Under the pieces are notes generated by a model. The model searched no databases. It had not been told where the DNA came from and saw only the letters and a program-made list of their open reading frames with translations. Of a DNA stretch of 64,000 nt, positions 58,083 to 64,000 are shown piece by piece. Within the stretch, counting starts at the first letter, position 1. Each line of letters begins with the position of its first letter. This DNA is from Omphiscola glabra (taxonomy: Eukaryota > Mollusca > Gastropoda > Lymnaeidae). A program made the position numbers and the translations under genes. Location of the stretch: assembly GCA_964017045.1 (NCBI GenBank), contig OZ024794.1:248001-312000 (forward strand), written 5' to 3'.

Positions 58083-61000
58083 AATAGGCAAGGACGAGAG
58101 AGAGGCTGACAGGACGAGAGAGCGTGGCTGACAGGACGAGAAAGAGGCTGACAGGAAGAGAGAGAGTGGCTGACAGGACGAGAGAGAGAGGCTGACAGGA
58201 CGAGAGAGAGTGGCTGACAGGACGAAACAGAGTGGCTGACAGGACGAGAGAGAGTGGCTGACAGGACGAGAGAGAGTGGCTGACAGGACGAGAGAGAGTG
58301 GCTGACAGGACGAGAGAGAGAGGCTGACAGGACGAGAGAGAGAGAGTGGCTGACAGGAAGAGAGAGAGTGGCTGACAGGACGAGAGAGAGTGGCTGACAT
58401 GACGTGAGAGAATGGCTGACAGGACGAGAGAGAGTGGCTGACAGGACGAGAGAGAGTGACTGAAAGGACGAGAGAGAGTGGCTGACAGGACGAGAGAGAG
58501 TGGCTGACAGGAACAGAGAGAGAGGCTGATATGACGAGAGAGAGAGGCTGACAGGACGTGAGAGAGGCTAACAGGACAAGAGAGAGGCTGACAGGACGAG
58601 AGAGAGGCTGACAGGACGAGAGAGAGGCTGACAGGACGAGAGAGAGTGGCTGACAGGACGAGAGAGAATGGCTGACAGGACGAGACAGAGTGGCGGACAG
58701 GACGAGAGAGAGTGGCTGACAGGACGAGAGAGAGTGGCTGACAGGACGAGAGAGAGTGGCTGACAGGACGAGAGAGAGAGGCTGACCGGACGAGAGAGAG
58801 AGAGTGGCTGACAGGAAGAGAGAGAGTGGCTGACAGGACGAGAGAGAGAGGCTGACAGGACGAGAGAGAGGTTGACAGGACGAGAGAGAGGCTGACAGGA
58901 CGAGAGAGAGTGGCTGACAGGAAAAGAGAGAGTGGCTGACAGGATGAGAGAGAGAGGCTGACAGGACGAGAGAGAGGTTGACAGGACAAGAGAGAGGCTG
59001 ACAGGACGAGAGAGAGTGGCTGACAGGACGAGAGAGAGTGGCTGACAGGACGAGAGAGAGTGGCTTACAGGACGTGAGAGAATGGATGACAGGACGAGAG
59101 AGAGTGGCTGACAGGACGAGAGAGAGTGGCTGACAGGACGAAAGAGAGTGGCTGACAGGACGAGAGAGAGTGGCTGACAGGAACAGAGAGAGAGGCTGAC
59201 ATGACGAGAGAGAGAGGCTGACAGGACGTGAGAGAGGCTAACAGGACGAGAGAGTGGATGACAGGACGAGAGAGAGTGGCTGACAGGACGAGAGAGAGGC
59301 TGACAGGACGAGAGAGACTGGCTGACAGGACGAGAGAGAGAGTCTGACAGGACGAGAGAGTGCTGACAGGATGAGGGAGAGTGGCTGACAGGACGAGTTA
59401 GAGAGTGGCTGACAGGACGATAGAGAGAGAGGCTGACAGGACGAGAGAGAGTGGCTGACAGGACGAGAGAGAGTGGCAGACAGGACGAGAGAGAGTGGCT
59501 GACAGGACGAGAGAGAGAGGCTGACAGGACGAGAGAGAGAGTCGCTGACAGGACGAGAGAGAGGCTGACAGGACGAGAGAGAGGCAGACAGGACAAGAGA
59601 GAGTGGCTAACAGGACGAGATAGAGTGGCTGACAGGGCGAGAGAGAGTGGCTGACAGGACGAGAGAGAGAGGCTGACATGACGAGAGAGAGAGTGGCTGA
59701 CATGAAGAGAGAGAGTGGCTGACAGGACGAGAGAGAGAGAGGCTGACAGGACGAGAGAGAGTGGCTGACAGGACGAGAGAGAGGCTGACAGGACAAGAGA
59801 GAGTGGCTGACAGGACGAGAGAGAGAGGCTGACAGGACGAGAGAGTGGCTGACAAGACGAGAGAAAGTGGCTGACAGGACGAGAGAGAGGCTGACAGGAA
59901 AAGAGAGTGGCTGACAGGACGAGAGAGAGTGGCTGACAGGACGAGAGAGAGTGGCTGACAGGACGAGAGAGAGAGTGGCTGACAGGACGAGAGAGAGGCT
60001 GACAGGACGAGAGAGAGTGGCTGACAGGACGAGAGAGAGTGGCAGACATGACGAGAGAGAGAGGCTGACAGGACGAGAGAGAGACTGACAGGACAAGAGA
60101 GAGGCTGACAGGACGAGAGAGAGTGGCTGACAGGACAAGAGAGAGGCTGACAGGACGAGAGAGAGTGTCTGACAGGACGAGAGAGAGAGGCTGACAGGAC
60201 GAGAGAGAGAGGCTGACAGGACGAGAGAGAGTGGCTGACAGGACGAGAGAGAGTGGCTGACAAGACGAGAGAGAGTGGCTGACAGGACGAGAGAGAGGCT
60301 GACAGGATGATAGAGAGTGGCTGACAGGACGAGAGAGAGTGGCTGACAGGACGAGAGAGAGTGGCTGACAGGATGAGAGAGAGAGGCTGACAGGACCAGA
60401 GAGAGAGTGGCTGACAGGAAGAGAGAGAGTGGCTGACAGGACAAGAGAGAGAGAGGCTGACAGGACGAGAGAAAGGCTGACAGGACGAGAGAGATGCTGA
60501 CAGGAGGAGAGAGAGTGGCTGACAGGACGAGAGAGAGTGGTGACAGGACGAGAGAGAGTGGCTGACAGGACGTGAGAGAATGGCTGACAGGACGAGAGAG
60601 AGAGGCTGACAGGACGAGAGAGGGAGGCTGACAGGACGAGAGAGAGGCTGACAGGACGAGAGAGAGAGGCTGACAGGACGAGAGAGAGGCTGACAGGACG
60701 AGAGAGAGTGGCTGACAGGACGACAGAGAGAGGCTGACAGGATGAGAGAGAGAGGCTGACTGGACGAGAGAGAGGCTGACAGGACGAGAGAGAGTGGTTG
60801 ACAGGACGAGAGAGAGGCTGGCTGACAGGACGTGAGAGAATGGCTGACAGGACGAGAGAGAGAGGCTGATTGAACGAGAGAGAGTGGCTGACAAGACGAG
60901 AGAGAGTGGCTGACAGGACGAGAGAGAGAGGCTGACAGTACGAGAGAGAGTCACTGACAGGACGAGAGAGAGTGGCTGACAGGACGAGAGAGAAAGGCTG

Positions 61001-64000
61001 ACAGGACGAGAGAGAGAGGCTGACAGGACGAGAGAGAGGCTGACAGGACGAGAGAGAGTGGCTGACAGGACGAGAGAGAGGCTGGCTGACAGGACATGAA
61101 AGAGAGAGAGTGGCTGACAGGACGAGAGAGAGAGGCTGACAGGACGAGAGAGAGAGGCTGACAGGACGAGAGAGAGGCTGACAGGACGAGAGAGAGTGGC
61201 TGGCAGGACGAGAGAGAGTGGCTGACAGGACGAGAGACAGTGGCTGACAGGACGAGAGAGAGAGGCTGACAGGACGAGAGAGAGTGGCTGACAGGACAAG
61301 AGAGAGTGGCTGACAGGATGAGAGAGAGTAACTGACAGGAAGAGAGAGAGTGGCTGACAAGTCAAGAGAGAGAGGCTGACAGGACTAGAGAGAGTTTGAC
61401 AGTACGAGAGAGAGTGGCTGCAAGGGGAGGGAGAGTGGCTGATAGGATGATAAAGAGTTGCTGACAGGACGAGAGAAAATGTCTGACAGGACGAGAGAGA
61501 GAGGCTGACAGGACGAGAGAGAGTGGCTGACATGACGAGAGAGAGTGGCTGACAGGACGAGAGAGAGTGGCTGACAGGACGAGAGAGAGGCTGACGGGAC
61601 GAGTGAGAGAGGCTGACAGGACGAGAGAGAGTGGCTGACAGGACGAGAGAGAGTGGCTGACAAGACGAGAGAGTGGCTGACAGGACGAGAGAGAGAGGCT
61701 GACAAGACGAGAGAGAGAGTGGCTGACAGGAAGAGAGAGAGTGGCTGACAGGACGAGAGAGAGAGGCTGACAGGACGAGAGAGAGTGGCTGACAGGACGA
61801 GAGAGAGTGGCTTACAAGATGAGAGAGAGTGGCTGACAGGACGAGAGAGAGTGGCTGACAGGACGAGAGAGAGTGGCTGACAGGATGAGAGAGAGTGACT
61901 GACAGGACAAGAGAGAGGCTGACAGGACGAAAGAGAGTGGCTGACAGGACGAGAGAGAGTGGCTGACAGGAACAGAGAGAGAGGCTGACAGGACGATAGA
62001 GAGAGGCTGACAGGACGAGAGAGAGGCTGACAGGACGAGAGAGAGGCTGACAGGACGAGAGAGAGTGGCTTACAGGACGAGAGAGAGGCTGACAGGACGA
62101 GAGAGAGTGGCTGACAGGACGAGAGAGAGTGGCTGACAGGACGAGAGAGAGAGTCTGACAGGACGAGAGTGTGCTGACATGACGAGAGAGAGTGGCTGAC
62201 AGGACGAGAGAGAGGCTGACAGGAAGAATTAGAGTGGCTGACAGGACGAGAGAGAGTGGCTGACAGGACGAGAGAGAGTGGCTGACAGGACGAGATAGAG
62301 TAGCTGACAGGACGAGAGAGAGGCTGACAGGACGAGAGAGAGAGTCGCTGACAGGACGAGAGAGAGAGGCTGACATGACGAAAGAGAGAGGCTGATAGGA
62401 CGAGAGAGAGTGGCTGACAGGACGAGAGAGAGTGGCTGACAGGACGATAGAGAGAGTGGCTGACAGGACGAGAGAGAGGCTGACAGGACGAGAGAGAGTG
62501 GCTGACAGGACGAGAGAGAGTAGCTGACAGGACGAGAGAGAGTGGCTGACAGGACGAGAGAGAGAGGCTGACAGGACGAGAGAGAGAGGCTGACAGGACG
62601 AGAGAGAGGCTGACAGAACTAGAGAGAGGCTGACAGGACGAGAGAGAGTGGCTGACAGGACGAGAGAGATGCTGACAGGACTAGAGAGAGTGTCTGACAG
62701 GACGATAGAGAGAGGCTGACAGGACGAGAGAGAAATGCTGACTGGACGAGAGAGATGCTGACAGGACGAGAGAGAGGCTGACAGGACGAGAGAGAGTGGC
62801 TGACAGGACAAGAGAGAGTGGCTGACAGGACGAGAGAGAGTGGCTAACAGGACGAGACAGAGTGGCTGACAGGACGAGAGAGAGTGGCTTACAGGACGAG
62901 AGAGAGGCTGACAGGACGAGAGAGACTGGCTGACAGGACGAGAGAGAGAGGCTGACAGGACGAGAGAGAGAGTCTGACAGGACGAGAGAGTGCTGACAGG
63001 ACGAGAGAGAGTGGCTGACAGGACGAGAGAGAGAGAGTGGCTGACAGGACGAGAGAGAGTGGCTGACAGGACGAGAGAGAGTGGCTGAGTGAACGAGAGA
63101 GAGTGGCTGACAGGACGAGAGAGAGTGGCTGACAGGACGAGAGAGAGAGGCTGACAGGACGAGAGAGAGAGTCGCTGACAGGACGAGAGAGAGAGGCTGA
63201 CAGGACGAGAGAGAGGCTGACAGGACGAGAGAGAGTGGCTGACAGGACGAGATAGAGTGGCTGACAGGGCGAGAGAGAGTGGCTGACAGGACGAGAGAGA
63301 GAGGCTGACAGGACGAGAGAGAGAGTGGCTGACAGGAAGAGAGAGAGTGGCTGACATGACGAGAGAGAGAGAGGCTGACAGGACGAGAGAGAGTGGCTGA
63401 CAGGACAAGAGAGAGGCTGACAGGACGAGAGAGAAAGGCTGACAGGACGAGAGAGAGAGGCTGACAGGACGAGAGAGTGGCTGACAGGACGAGAGAAAGT
63501 GGCTGACAGGACGAGAGAGAGGCTGACAGGAAAAGAGAGTGGCTGACAGGACGAGAGAGAGTGGCTGACAGGACGAGAGAGAGAGTGGCTGACAGGACGA
63601 GAGAGAGGCTGACAGGACGAGAGAGAGTGGCTGACAGGAGGAGAGAGAGTGGCAGACATGACGAGAGAGAGAGGCTGACATGACGAGAGAGAGAGGCTGA
63701 CAGGACGAGAGAGAGGCTGACAGGACAAGAGAGAGGCTGACAGGACGAGAGAGAGTGGCTGACAGGACGAGAGAGAGGCTGACAGGACGAGAGAGAGTGT
63801 CTGACAGGACGAGAGAGAGAGGCTGACAGGACGAGAGAGAGAGGCTGACAGGACGAGAGAGAGTGGCTGACAGGACGAGAGAGAGTAGCTGACAAGACGA
63901 GAGAGAGAGGCTGATAGGACGAGAGAGAGTGGCTGACAGGACGAGAGAGAGTGGCTGACAGGACGATAGAGAGAGTGGCTGACAGGACGAGAGAGAGGCT
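58083..64000. repeat. ~22-bp minisatellite, nearly 6 kb, runs off the window
   Basis: Units are ctgacaggacgagagagaga with gg or gtgg joins, mostly 20 or 22 bp. Variant blocks recur about 3.6 kb apart: gacagggcga at 59631 and 63263, ggcagacatg at 60041 and 63651. The minus strand stays open for 930 and 1427 codons because neither the unit nor its common variants contains a stop on that strand. Those frames show only Ser/Leu/Pro/Val repeats in all three registers, so I do not call a protein. Confidence 0.98.

Noticed and set aside
58083..63895. Open frames of 930, 1427 and 404 codons on the minus strand
   Set aside because: They are overlapping readings of the same 22-bp unit in different registers, with no start context, domains or splice sites; the length follows from a stop-free repeat.

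Overview
The window reads as intronic and flanking DNA of an AT-rich invertebrate animal genome, saturated with minisatellites. By hand tally about half of the 64 kb is tandem repeat, in roughly 75 separate arrays with units of 5 to about 90 bp. A bilaterian animal is indicated by split immunoglobulin-domain exons with GT-AG borders, CR1/L2-like and other non-LTR retrotransposons, a hAT transposon, Ty3/gypsy fragments and non-autonomous Helitrons. The Ig gene looks like the protostome DPR/zig-8 family, so a lophotrochozoan (perhaps a mollusc) is my best guess; the species cannot be settled from the sequence.

One real host gene was found, on the minus strand. Eight exons (33275 down to 3053) join in perfect phase into about 283 residues: Ig domain 1 on two exons, a 36-nt microexon hinge, Ig domain 2 on two exons, a 24-nt microexon, a 48-nt cassette, and a last exon with a hydrophobic C-terminal tail that suggests GPI anchoring. 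The signal-peptide start is not found; one weak 31-nt candidate exon lies at 33825-33855. Everything between 3.2 and 33 kb is therefore intron of this gene, and most introns are filled by minisatellites and transposons.

Layout. 0.3-3 kb: small arrays and the 3' flank. 3-5.1 kb: the last four exons, separated by arrays. 5.2-16.7 kb: an 11.6 kb intron with arrays, three head-to-tail Helitron-like copies (9890-12752), a 1.3 kb 17-mer array and a LINE 3' end. 16.9-22.9 kb: an inverted Helitron end, a MITE and AT-rich single-copy DNA. 22.9-30.5 kb: arrays, a hAT element (25271-28260) with a LINE nested in it, gypsy fragments and the 34-bp array that incorporates an exon end. 33.3-58 kb: arrays almost throughout, plus an internally deleted LINE (45.65-46.29 kb) and a decayed gypsy element (46.78-48.88 kb) whose own coding sequence has become a minisatellite. 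58.08-64.0 kb: one continuous array of about 22 bp with a higher-order repeat near 3.6 kb, running off the window edge.

Nearly all long open frames here, including those of 930 and 1427 codons at the right end, are stop-free readings of tandem repeats and not genes. The most interesting features are minisatellites that appear to have grown out of functional sequence: an exon end with its 5' splice site, and a retrotransposon coding segment.
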